In this document: one piece after another, positions 35,699 through 43,935 of the stretch
Position numbering within the stretch: position 1 is the stretch's first letter
Layout: every line of letters begins with the position of its first letter
Assembly: GCA_937919625.1 (NCBI GenBank)
Contig: CALFRK010000046.1
Span: 1-64,000, forward strand
DNA length: 64,000 bases
Source: an uncultured Ilumatobacter sp.
Lineage (GTDB): Bacteria > Actinomycetota > Acidimicrobiia > Acidimicrobiales > Ilumatobacteraceae
Direction: 5' to 3'
Program-made: the position numbers and the translations under genes
The notes under the pieces: model-generated
Database searches by the model: none
What the model was told of the DNA's origin: nothing
The model's input: the letters and a program-made list of their open reading frames with translations, nothing else

Positions 35699-36097
35699 GT
35701 CGTCCTCCTCGAGAACCCGACCGGATGCAATGCCAGGTTGACACGATCTGATGCAGTGCCGTGATGGGCGACTCATCGCACATCTCGACCTGACAAGGCT
35801 ACGGGCACCGTACCGCCCACCGCAACCAGGGACCGACATCACCAACAAGCCCACAGATCACACGGCATGCCCAGGTCAAGGCAGTGCGCCCACGATCTGT
35901 GTGATCAATCGGGTTACCCCGCCTTTCGGTGATGACCTGATTTTGATAAATGGCGACAACAGAATCGCTAGACAAGCGAGTTTTGGAGCACCGTTCGGGC
36001 GTGCTAGGTTGCAACGCCTGACCACGCCGAACGGGTTGTCCACACCTGTGGACAATCGTGTGGAAGTGTGTGGTTACGGTATTTCCCGGAGGTTCGA
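35699..36097. promoter_or_regulatory. Divergent rpmH-dnaA control region with paired DnaA boxes
   Basis: About 400 bases without a gene. At 36036-36055 two DnaA boxes face each other, TTGTCCACA-CC-TGTGGACAA, 42 bases before the dnaA start; this fits autorepression of dnaA. A/T-richer DNA lies at 35938-35985. No other feature was recognised. Confidence 0.75.
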
Positions 36098-37483
36098 GTG
36101 AGTGATCAACTGGAGGTGTGGGCAGCGGTAGCGCAGCTGCTCCGTGCCCAGCTCACAGAATCGGTGTGGTACTCCACCTTTTCCGAAGTCGTGCCGCAGG
36201 TCAACGACGACCACAGCATGCTCATTATTCAGGTCCCCAGCACGCTGGCCAGGGACCGAATCCTCACCAGGTATCAGCCTCTGATAACCGATGCGATGGA
36301 TCAGACCGGTGCCGGCGACCGTGTTTTCGACATCATCATCGGCGGATCAGAGCACACGGCCGAGGCAGGTACCGTCGGCGGCGTCGTTAGTTCAGAAGGC
36401 CGAACGGTGGCCTCTGTTGATCCGAGCGCCACCACTGCACGCCTCGACGACGCACTCGACGACGCCGGACTGAATCCCCGATACACCTTCGAAACCTTCG
36501 TCAAGGGTGCCTCCAACCAGTTCGCCCTGGCCGCTGCACTCCGCGTCGCCGAAACACCGGCACGCAGCTACAACCCTCTGTTTATCTACGGCTCTGCAGG
36601 ACTCGGCAAGACCCATCTGTTGCACGCAATCGGGCACTATGTGCACAGCAACTATCAACATCACGTGGTTCGATATGTATCGACCGAGACCTTCATGAAC
36701 GAGTACGTCGACGCGATTCGTTCCAACTCGATGGCCGGGTTGCGCCGCAAATACCGCGAGATCGATGTCCTACTGATCGATGACGTTCAATTCTTAGAGG
36801 GCAAGGAAGGGCTGCAGGAGGAGTTCTTCCATACGTTCAACTCCCTGCACGGAGCCAACAAACAGATCGTGCTCTCGTCCGATCGGATGCCCGACGCGAT
36901 CCCAACACTCGAAGAGCGACTGCGCGGCCGTTTCAAATGGGGACTGATCACCGACATCCAGCCGCCCGACCTCGAGACCCGCCTGGCGATTCTGCGCAAC
37001 AAGGCCGAACGTGAACGTGTCGAGGTCCCTGCCGAGACTCTCGAGTTCATCGCTTCAAAGGTCTCGACCAACATCCGTGAGCTCGAGGGCGCCCTGATCC
37101 GGGTCACCGCCTACGCCAGTCTGAGTGGAGCGCCGATCACCACAGAACTCGCTCAACAGCAGCTGGCCGACCTGCTGATGGATATCGAACCGAAACCTCG
37201 CACCGACGCCCAACTGCTAGACGAGATCGCCGGCATTCTCGGTTTCGAGGTCGAAGCACTCAAGGGCAAGAGCCGGCAGCGTCCACTCGTGACAGGTCGC
37301 CAGATCGCGATGTATGTCTTCCGTGAGCAGACCGATCTCAGCTATCCCAGCATCGCTCGTCTGTTTGGTGGGCGTGACCACACCACGGTAATCCACTCCG
37401 TCGAAAAGATCGGCCGTCAGATGGGTGAGCGTAAAGCGATCTACGAGCAGGTCACCGATGTTCTCCAGAAGTTGAAGTTGTGA
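36098..37483 (+). CDS. dnaA: Chromosomal replication initiator DnaA
   Basis: Initiator ATPase (461 aa). Domain I starts SDQLEVWAAVAQLL; a short linker leads to the AAA+ domain with Walker A GSAGLGKTH, Walker B LLIDDVQFLEG and the arginine-finger region RLRGRFKWGL. Domain IV ends with the DNA-binding signature GRDHTTVIHSVEKI. GTG at 36098 is preceded by GGAGG at five bases; an upstream ATG at 36068 lacks this. The domain II linker is short for an actinobacterium. Confidence 0.97.
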   Translation: MSDQLEVWAAVAQLLRAQLTESVWYSTFSEVVPQVNDDHSMLIIQVPSTLARDRILTRYQPLITDAMDQTGAGDRVFDIIIGGSEHTAEAGTVGGVVSSEGRTVASVDPSATTARLDDALDDAGLNPRYTFETFVKGASNQFALAAALRVAETPARSYNPLFIYGSAGLGKTHLLHAIGHYVHSNYQHHVVRYVSTETFMNEYVDAIRSNSMAGLRRKYREIDVLLIDDVQFLEGKEGLQEEFFHTFNSLHGANKQIVLSSDRMPDAIPTLEERLRGRFKWGLITDIQPPDLETRLAILRNKAERERVEVPAETLEFIASKVSTNIRELEGALIRVTAYASLSGAPITTELAQQQLADLLMDIEPKPRTDAQLLDEIAGILGFEVEALKGKSRQRPLVTGRQIAMYVFREQTDLSYPSIARLFGGRDHTTVIHSVEKIGRQMGERKAIYEQVTDVLQKLKL

Positions 37484-37772
37484 GCACCGTGATCACGGCC
37501 AGCGACGCTTACGTTCGGCCGAGCGATCCACACGTTGACGCGTGCGCCCGGCGTGTGGACAACAGCTGGACAAGCTGGTGGCAATCGGGGGACAAAAGCT
37601 GGTCTTCCACAGAACGACATCCATGTCATCCGCAATCTGTGGATCATGGTGGACAACAGCGCGCGGCGTCGCGAACCCTCTACGCTGGACAAATATTCGG
37701 TTGTCCACAATCCACAGCACCTACTACTACTTCTAATTCGATACATCAGACAATGGGGAGAAGGGCGGCACT
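37484..37772 (+). promoter_or_regulatory. oriC: Replication origin oriC (dnaA-dnaN intergenic region)
   Basis: DnaA boxes occur in both orientations: TGTGGACAA 37554-37562, TGTGGATCA 37638-37646, GGTGGACAA 37648-37656, TTGTCCACA 37701-37709 and a weaker CAATCCACA at 37708-37716. After the last pair come CAC and a run CTA-CTA-CTA-CTT-CTA (37721-37735), then A/T-rich DNA to dnaN. Read on the minus strand 3'-5' this is GAT-GAT-GAT-GAA-GAT, the DnaA-trio pattern on which DnaA forms the opening filament. Confidence 0.88.
37721..37735 (-). promoter_or_regulatory. DnaA-trio tract of the origin unwinding element
   Basis: Five consecutive trinucleotides fitting 3'-(G/A)A(T/A)-5', starting four bases after the last DnaA-box-like sequence and running into A/T-rich DNA. 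This is the same order (boxes, short spacer, trios, unwinding element) as described for Bacillus subtilis. Confidence 0.7.
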
Positions 37773-38867
37773 GTGAAGTTCCGTTGTGAACGAGAAATCC
37801 TGGCCGAAGCACTGGCCACCGCTGGACGCGCAGCGACGAGCCGAAGCGGAACGTTGCCGGTGCTATCGGGCGTTCGACTTGACGTCAAAGATGGAGACCT
37901 CACGGTCACCGGTACCGACCTCGAGTTGACGATCCGACTGTCGGTGCATGTCCACAGCGATCAGAACGGGTCGGCTGTTGTGCCGGCACGATTGGTCGCC
38001 GACATCGTGAAGGCACTGCCGGCCGGTGCCGTCGAGGTCAGCATTGCCGACGACGAAATGTCGATCAGCGCCGGCCGGTCGCAGTTCTCGGTTCGACCGC
38101 TGTCGCTCAGCGACTACCCGGCACAGGTCGAGCCCGGTGGTGAACCAGTGACGCTGGCCAGTGCAGAGGTCGGCAATGCGCTACGTCAGGTTGTCCGAGC
38201 CGCATCGACCGACGATGCGCGGGCGGTATTGACCGGTGTACTGATTGCCTCCGAGGATGACGGCCTCAAAATGGTCGCCACCGACTCATATCGATTGGCG
38301 GTTCGCAATCTTCCCCAATCGTCAATCCTGGCGACCGGACAGAAAGTACTGGTTCCCGGGCGTGCCCTCGCTGAGTTGCAGCGAATCCTGTCGGGTGACG
38401 ACGAGTTGACCGTTCGTCTCGGCACCCGCGAAGCAGTGTTTGAGGTGGGAGCAACCCGTCTCACGACCCGCCTGATCGAGGGCGAATACCCGAACTACCG
38501 CAACCTGCTGCCGTCGTCGCACCCGAACATCCTCACTGTCGGCCGTGAAGCGCTGCTCGAGGCGCTGCGTCGTGTGAAGATACTCGCCCAAGATTCGACA
38601 CCGGTAAGACTCACTCTGGGCGGGGACACGCTGCAGCTAACGGCAATCACTCAGGATGTCGGTAACGCCGCTGAAGAGATCGACGCCAGCTATGACGGTG
38701 CCGAGATGACAGTGGCGTTCAATCCCGACTATCTCGCCGCAGGCATCGATGCGATCGACGGCGACGAGATCACGCTCGCCACCATGGACCCAATGAAACC
38801 AGCCGTGTTGCGCGGCGTTGGTCACGACGAGTACCTGTACCTCCTGATGCCCGTCCGCGTCCCGTGA
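37773..38867 (+). CDS. dnaN: DNA polymerase III sliding clamp (beta subunit)
   Basis: Beta clamp (364 aa, GTG start) with three repeated domains: KFRCEREILAEALATAGRA at the N terminus, the middle domain around LRQVVRAASTDDARAVLTGV, and the C-terminal YLYLLMPVRVP ending. It holds polymerase on DNA. First gene right of oriC. Its stop codon lies inside a long nested inverted repeat. Confidence 0.97.
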   Translation: MKFRCEREILAEALATAGRAATSRSGTLPVLSGVRLDVKDGDLTVTGTDLELTIRLSVHVHSDQNGSAVVPARLVADIVKALPAGAVEVSIADDEMSISAGRSQFSVRPLSLSDYPAQVEPGGEPVTLASAEVGNALRQVVRAASTDDARAVLTGVLIASEDDGLKMVATDSYRLAVRNLPQSSILATGQKVLVPGRALAELQRILSGDDELTVRLGTREAVFEVGATRLTTRLIEGEYPNYRNLLPSSHPNILTVGREALLEALRRVKILAQDSTPVRLTLGGDTLQLTAITQDVGNAAEEIDASYDGAEMTVAFNPDYLAAGIDAIDGDEITLATMDPMKPAVLRGVGHDEYLYLLMPVRVP

Positions 38868-38980
38868 GCGAGGCTGGTTGCGGTCCTCGCTACGTTGCCC
38901 ATCGGACTCGTTGACCGAAGTTGACCGAAGTCAACGTCGTCCTCGGCGCCTTGCGAGGACCACACCCATTCCTCGCTCAC
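38864..38980 (+). repeat. Nested inverted repeat/large hairpin after dnaN
   Basis: Outer arms GTGAGCGAGG (38864-38873) and CCTCGCTCAC (38971-38980), middle arms GGTCCTCGC (38882-38890) and GCGAGGACC (38953-38961), and inner CGTTGAC/GTCAACG (38909-38915, 38930-38936) with GGAC/GTCC outside it. GTTGACCGAA is also directly repeated. All are perfect and nested, forming one 117-base structure from the dnaN stop; probably a terminator or structured RNA. The rest of the gap to recF (38981-39102) shows nothing further. Confidence 0.65.
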
Positions 38981-39102
38981 CAAGCTGATGCGCGACTAGG
39001 ACTGCGGATTGGTGGGGCGGTCACGGTTGTGCGCCACGCGGTGAGCTGGTGATGGTTGACTTCCGCGTCGGCTCGTTGCCCGGGCCGTAGGGTTGCCGAG
39101 TC

Positions 39103-40206
39103 ATGATCATCGAGCGGATCGAACTCGTCGACTATCGCAACTACGCCTCGGCTTCGTTCGTGCTGACCGGTGGTATCACCGCCGTGTTGGGTCGCAACGG
39201 GCAGGGTAAGACCAATCTTGCCGAGGCGCTTGCCTACCTGGCAACACTGACGAGTTTCCGTGGGGCTCCACCGGACGCGCTGGTTCGGGTCGGTGCCGAC
39301 AACGGTGTGATCCGGGCCACGATCCGTGAGGACGACGGCCGCGAGGTGTTGATCGAAGCGGAGTTGTCAAGGGTCGGACGCAACCGGGTACAGATAAATC
39401 GTCAAAAACTGGGCCGTACTCGTGATCTGCTGGGGGTGATGCGGGTCAGTGTGTTCGCACCCGACGACCTGATCATCGTCAAAGGCGGACCGGCAGAGCG
39501 ACGACGGTTCCTCGACGATGCCCTGGTGGCACTCAAGACCAGCTATGACGCGATGCGCCTCGAGCTCGATCGGATTGTCCGCCAGCGCAACAGCCTGTTG
39601 AAGCAGGCCGGTGGGCGCATGTCCGAGGAGATCGGGATCACACTCGATGTTTGGGATGCACGGCTGGCCGACGTTGGCGAGCAACTCGGATACGCCAGGG
39701 CGACGCTGGTCGCCCGGTGTCAGCCGATGGTATCCGAGGCGTATGAGCAACTCGCTGGGGAGGCCGTGCCGGTCGAGTTGGTCTACGAACCGGAGTGGCG
39801 CCGCATCGGTCTGGCCAAGGCGTTGGGCGAGTCTCGCCAACTCGACATTCGTCGCGGCGTATCGACGGTCGGACCACAGCGCGATGAGCTGACGATCAGC
39901 TTGAACGGCTTGCCGGCGCGTAGCCATGCTTCTCAAGGGGAGCAGCGCACGTTGGCGCTGGCGATGCGGTTGGCGACCCATCGGCTCGTCGCTGAACGCA
40001 CAGGTTCGACGCCGGTGCTCGTGCTCGACGACGTGCTATCCGAACTTGACCCCGAGCGGGCGACGGCACTGCTGGCAAACCTGCCACTCGGGCAGGTGGT
40101 GATCACGTCAGCGTCGCCGCTGCCGGCCGCTGCACATCCTGAACGGATCATCCGGATCCGGTCGGGTACGATCCTCGACGACAGGACATCCGATGGCCAG
40201 CCGTGA
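39103..40206 (+). CDS. recF: DNA replication and repair protein RecF
   Basis: SMC-like ATPase (367 aa) that loads RecA at gaps. N-terminal IIERIELVDYRNYASASF, Walker A GRNGQGKTN (about 33-41), signature SQGEQRTLALAMRLA and Walker B VLVLDDVLSELDPER are intact. Overlaps the DciA-like gene by 14 bases. Confidence 0.95.
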   Translation: MIIERIELVDYRNYASASFVLTGGITAVLGRNGQGKTNLAEALAYLATLTSFRGAPPDALVRVGADNGVIRATIREDDGREVLIEAELSRVGRNRVQINRQKLGRTRDLLGVMRVSVFAPDDLIIVKGGPAERRRFLDDALVALKTSYDAMRLELDRIVRQRNSLLKQAGGRMSEEIGITLDVWDARLADVGEQLGYARATLVARCQPMVSEAYEQLAGEAVPVELVYEPEWRRIGLAKALGESRQLDIRRGVSTVGPQRDELTISLNGLPARSHASQGEQRTLALAMRLATHRLVAERTGSTPVLVLDDVLSELDPERATALLANLPLGQVVITSASPLPAAAHPERIIRIRSGTILDDRTSDGQP

Positions 40207-40516
40207 CCCCGTTCCAATCTCGAGTTCACTCGACGGTGTGATGCGGTCGCTGCGAGGCCCGACCCGGCAGGCGGTCGGCGGTCTGTTCGGGCGTTGGAAC
40301 GAGGCGGTTGGCGACCAGGTCGCTCAACACGTGAAACCAGTCAAGCTCGATGGTGGCGTGTTGGTGGTTGAGGTTGATGATCCGGCGTGGGCGACCCAGG
40401 TCAAGTTCCTGAGCGTCATGATCACCGAGCGGTTGCAAACGGTTGCCAATGTCGCTGTCGAACGGATCGAGGTTCGAGTTGAACGTCGTGGTGCTCGTGG
40501 CGCGCGGCTGACCTAG
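40193..40516 (+). CDS. dciA: DciA-like (DUF721) helicase-loading factor
   Basis: Protein of 107 aa with the DUF721 pattern FGRWNEAVGDQVAQHVKPVKLDGGVLVVEVDDPAWATQVKF. DUF721 proteins are DciA, the widespread operator of the replicative helicase in bacteria lacking DnaC/DnaI; in Mycobacterium the gene also follows recF (Rv0004). Coupled to recF. A 7-bp inverted repeat (TAGAAAC/GTTTCTA, 40514-40557) lies across its convergent end. Confidence 0.85.
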   Translation: MASRDPVPISSSLDGVMRSLRGPTRQAVGGLFGRWNEAVGDQVAQHVKPVKLDGGVLVVEVDDPAWATQVKFLSVMITERLQTVANVAVERIEVRVERRGARGARLT

Positions 40517-40540
40517 AAACGTTACAGATGCCCCGCTAGA

Positions 40541-41095
40541 TCATTTGGTTGTTTCTACGACCGTGGTGGTGTCGCCCGCCTCGTTGATGGCGTTGACCAG
40601 CCATTTGCCGAGCGGCGGCCCAACGACGGCTGTGAACACCATCATTCCGGCGATCATGCCGACCTTTACCTTCTTTGACTTCGCCTTCTGAGCTGCTCGG
40701 ATCTCGGCCGCCCGGCGGCCTGCCTCGGTGGGCCTCGACTTGGCTGGCATCAGATGCGCCATGGGATGTTCGGGCTCGGCCGCACTGTCGTCGCTATGCG
40801 ACGCCAGTGGCTCGGTTGCGTTCGGGAGCAATCGCGCGTTCGGGAGCAATGGCGCGGTCGGTGAGCTGAGCACGGGGGAGACGACCGGCAACGTAGGCAC
40901 ACCGGCCAACAGCACAGGCGAGGTGGGGCCGGTGGTGGTCATTCGTTCCGACGCCGGGGCGCCGATGGTCGGTGCGGCGCCCAGTCGCGGCGCTTCGCCG
41001 TCGAGGAAGAATCCGGTCGCGTCGGCGGAGACGCCGCTGGTGGGAGAGTCGTTGACGACCGTGTCACTCATGCATGGCTCATCGGTATCGGACAC
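40541..41095 (-). CDS. Hypothetical single-pass membrane protein with Pro/Ala/Ser-rich domain
   Basis: Unrecognised protein of 184 aa. Residues 1-105 are low-complexity (Pro, Ala, Thr, Ser) with a doubled LLPNA; about 118-142 is a Lys/Arg/Ala-rich segment; one helix at about 145-162 (VGMIAGMMVFTAVVGPPLG) precedes a short Thr-rich end. The orientation is probably N-in. GTG start at 41095, with ATG 41071 as alternative. It is opposite in direction to its neighbours, between dciA and yqeY. Confidence 0.6.
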   Translation of the reverse strand: MSDTDEPCMSDTVVNDSPTSGVSADATGFFLDGEAPRLGAAPTIGAPASERMTTTGPTSPVLLAGVPTLPVVSPVLSSPTAPLLPNARLLPNATEPLASHSDDSAAEPEHPMAHLMPAKSRPTEAGRRAAEIRAAQKAKSKKVKVGMIAGMMVFTAVVGPPLGKWLVNAINEAGDTTTVVETTK

Positions 41096-41170
41096 CCCTC
41101 ACTTGAGCGGGATTTGACACATGCGAAATCATGGCGTGGCAGGCCGGGGTATTACCGGCATGATGGGAAC

Positions 41171-41647
41171 ATGTCGAACACCGAGGACTCCGTCAAGGCC
41201 CGGTTGCAAAGCGATCTCACCACCGCGATGAAGGCGCGTGACGAACTCGCCACGTCGACGATCCGAATGGTGCGGGCGGCGATCATGAATGCCGAGGTCG
41301 CTGGAAGCGAGGCGGTCGAACTCACCGACGAGCAAACTGTTGCCGTGCTGCGTTCGGAGGCAAAGAAGCGTTCCGAGTCGGCGGAGGTGTACGAACAGAA
41401 CGACCGCCCTGAGTCGGCGGCCAAGGAAAGGGCGGAACTCGAGATCATCCAGCGCTACCTCCCGGCTGCGATCGGCGACGATCAGTTGGCCTCGATTGTC
41501 GATGAGGAGGTCGCTAACGCCGCTGCCAACGGCGCTGAGGGCGGCAAGGCAATGGGGATGGTGATGAAGGCGGTCCGCGAACGTGCCGGTGACAGTGCCG
41601 AAGGCGGACGAATTGCGGCGCTCGTGAAGGCGCGCCTCGCTGGCTGA
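41171..41647 (+). CDS. yqeY: GatB/YqeY domain protein
   Basis: YqeY-type protein (158 aa): KARLQSDLTTAMKARDELATSTIRMVRAAI at the N terminus, KERAELEIIQRYLP in the middle and GGKAMGMVMKAVRERAG at the C terminus. Related to the tail domain of GatB that contacts tRNA; stand-alone function unclear. ATG at 41171 chosen at the family start. Confidence 0.9.
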   Translation: MSNTEDSVKARLQSDLTTAMKARDELATSTIRMVRAAIMNAEVAGSEAVELTDEQTVAVLRSEAKKRSESAEVYEQNDRPESAAKERAELEIIQRYLPAAIGDDQLASIVDEEVANAAANGAEGGKAMGMVMKAVRERAGDSAEGGRIAALVKARLAG

Positions 41648-41683
41648 GGCCGGTCGCTGGCCGCCTTGGCCACCACCTTTACG

Positions 41684-41700
41684 AAGACGATGATCGTCTT
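41684..41700 (+). terminator. Short palindrome, possible yqeY terminator
   Basis: AAGACGAT-G-ATCGTCTT, eight-base arms, 37 bases past the yqeY stop. No strong T run follows. Confidence 0.4.
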
Positions 41701-41817
41701 TGATCGGTCAGTAGCGGCAGATCGGGCGATTCTTCGCTGGTTGCATCCCAGAGATCGTTTTTTCGTTGATTCTTGGGCATTTCAGGACCGAATGCGTCCA
41801 CCTCTGCGGCACCCCGC

Positions 41818-41826
41818 TGGTACAAT
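41818..41826 (+). promoter_or_regulatory. Candidate gyrB promoter, extended -10
   Basis: TGGTACAAT matches the extended -10 pattern TGnTAnnnT, 112 bases before the gyrB start. No good -35 lies at the expected distance, as is usual for extended -10 promoters. Confidence 0.4.
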
Positions 41827-41938
41827 GACATGATTGCAACTTGGCTCCTGGTCGAACGGATGATCGACACGAATTTCAGGGTTGGGTCGCCACTCGAACG
41901 AGTCGTTCGCATACAGTCAACGTGATCTGAGGTACTGC

Positions 41939-43921
41939 GTGTCTGCTGACACCACACAAGCCACACCACCCACCAACCCAAAGTCCGGCGGAGCCAGCTA
42001 TGACGCCAAGGACATCCAGGTTCTCGAGGGCCTTGATCCGGTTCGCAAGCGGCCCGGCATGTACATCGGATCGACAGGCCTGGCCGGTCTTCACCACCTG
42101 ATATGGGAGGTCGTCGACAACTCGGTCGACGAGGCGATGGCCGGTTATTGCGACCGGATTGGGATCACTCTCCAGGCCGACGGCGGTTGTCGCGTCGACG
42201 ACAATGGTCGCGGCGTACCGGTCGATCCATATCCGTCGGGCCCGCACAAGGGCAAGAGCGCAGCCGAGGTCGTACTCACCGTGTTGCATGCCGGCGGCAA
42301 GTTTGGCGGCGAGGGCTACAAGGTGTCGGGTGGGCTGCACGGCGTCGGTGTGTCGGTCGTCAATGCCCTCTCCGAACGGCTTACGATCGAGGTCGACCGC
42401 GGTGGCAACCACTACTTCCAAGAGTACGCCAAGGGCGGCAGGCCACAGGGCAAGATGAAGGTCGTCGGTGACACGCCCAAGCGCGGTCGCCAAAGTGGCA
42501 CCACGATCGTGTTCTACCCCGACGTCGTGATCTTCCAGGCAGAGGGTACCGAGTTCGTTGCCCGCACCGTGCTCGAGCGTCTACAGACAATGGCATTCCT
42601 CAACAAGGGCCTCGAGATCGTCTTCACCGACGAGCGAGCCGAGAAGGAGCAAACCCAGACCTTCCAGTACGACGGCGGGTTGGTCGACTTCGTTAAGCAC
42701 ATGAATGCCTCGAAGGATCCACTGTTCTCGAAGGTCTGCAACTTCGAGGACAACGACGACGACGGCCAGATGCTCGACATCGCGTTGCAGTGGAATACGG
42801 GCTACCACGAGGGCATCCACGGCTATGCCAACGGCATTTCCACGATCGAGGGTGGCATGCACGTCGAGGGGTTTCGTACCGCCCTCACGAGCGTCGTCAA
42901 CAAGTACGCCCGCGAAAAAAACCTGCTCAAAGAGAAAGACGACAACCTCACGGGTGAAGACATCCGCGAGGGCCTCACGGCGATCATCTCAGTCAAGCTC
43001 CGCGAGCCCCAGTTCGAGGGGCAAACCAAGGCCAAGCTCGGCAACGTGCCGATGCGCTCGTTCGTGCAGAAGGCCACCTACGAGCGGATGGGCGAATGGC
43101 TGGCCGAGAACCCACCCGAGGCCAACAAGGTCGTCAAGAAGGGCCTTGCGGCTGCCCAGGCCCGCGTCGCCGCCAAGAATGCGCGCAACGCGATTCGGCG
43201 CAAAACGGCGCTGTCGGGCGCCGGCATGCCAGACAAGCTGAAAGACTGTTCATCGAAGAACGCCTGGGAGTCCGAGCTGTTCATCGTCGAGGGTGACTCT
43301 GCCGGCGGCACGGCGCTCGATGCTCGCGATCCGCACGTTCAGGCGATCCTGCCGATTCGTGGCAAGATCCTCAACGTCGAGCGGTCCCGAATCGACAAGA
43401 TGATGAAGAACAACGAGATCCAGGCGCTGATCACCGCCATCGGCGCAGGCGTTGGCGAAGAGTACGAGGTCGGCAAGGCCCGATACCACAAGATCATCGC
43501 CCTGTGTGATGCCGACGTCGATGGCAGCCACATCCGCACCCTGCTACTCACGTTCTTCTTCCGCCAGATGCGTGAGATGGTCGAGGCCGGTTACGTGTAC
43601 ATCGCCCAGCCGCCGCTGTACTCCACCGAGATAGGCAAAGAGAAGGTGTACCTCAAAGACGATGCCGCCAAGGCGAGGTTTCTTGTCGACCGCCCCAACC
43701 ACAAGAAGGAATTTGCACGTCTGAAGGGGCTCGGAGAGATGGACTGGGAAGAGCTCAAGTCCACCACGATGGATCCTGATACCCGCACCCTGTTGCAGGT
43801 CACCGTCGACGAGGCGGCCGAGGCCGACACGATCATGAGTGTGCTGATGGGCGACGACGTCGAGTCGCGTCGCAACTTCATCGTCACCAATGCCCGCGAC
43901 GTCCGCAACCTCGACTTCTGA
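41939..43921 (+). CDS. gyrB: DNA gyrase subunit B
   Basis: ATPase subunit of gyrase (660 aa). GHKL ATP site: EVVDNSVDEAMAGY, DNGRGVPVD and GLHGVGVSVVNALS. TOPRIM domain: EGDSAGG and the DADVDGSHI metal site. The C-terminal end NARDVRNLDF is normal. GTG at 41939 follows TGAGG at six bases; an upstream TTG at 41882 would add 19 unrelated residues. Fifteen bases before gyrA. Confidence 0.97.
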   Translation: MSADTTQATPPTNPKSGGASYDAKDIQVLEGLDPVRKRPGMYIGSTGLAGLHHLIWEVVDNSVDEAMAGYCDRIGITLQADGGCRVDDNGRGVPVDPYPSGPHKGKSAAEVVLTVLHAGGKFGGEGYKVSGGLHGVGVSVVNALSERLTIEVDRGGNHYFQEYAKGGRPQGKMKVVGDTPKRGRQSGTTIVFYPDVVIFQAEGTEFVARTVLERLQTMAFLNKGLEIVFTDERAEKEQTQTFQYDGGLVDFVKHMNASKDPLFSKVCNFEDNDDDGQMLDIALQWNTGYHEGIHGYANGISTIEGGMHVEGFRTALTSVVNKYAREKNLLKEKDDNLTGEDIREGLTAIISVKLREPQFEGQTKAKLGNVPMRSFVQKATYERMGEWLAENPPEANKVVKKGLAAAQARVAAKNARNAIRRKTALSGAGMPDKLKDCSSKNAWESELFIVEGDSAGGTALDARDPHVQAILPIRGKILNVERSRIDKMMKNNEIQALITAIGAGVGEEYEVGKARYHKIIALCDADVDGSHIRTLLLTFFFRQMREMVEAGYVYIAQPPLYSTEIGKEKVYLKDDAAKARFLVDRPNHKKEFARLKGLGEMDWEELKSTTMDPDTRTLLQVTVDEAAEADTIMSVLMGDDVESRRNFIVTNARDVRNLDF

Positions 43922-43935
43922 GACAGAGGTAACAC

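Noticed and set aside
40325-40342. parS-like CACGTGAAACC inside the dciA gene
   Set aside because: Only the right half matches; the left half has no similarity to the consensus.
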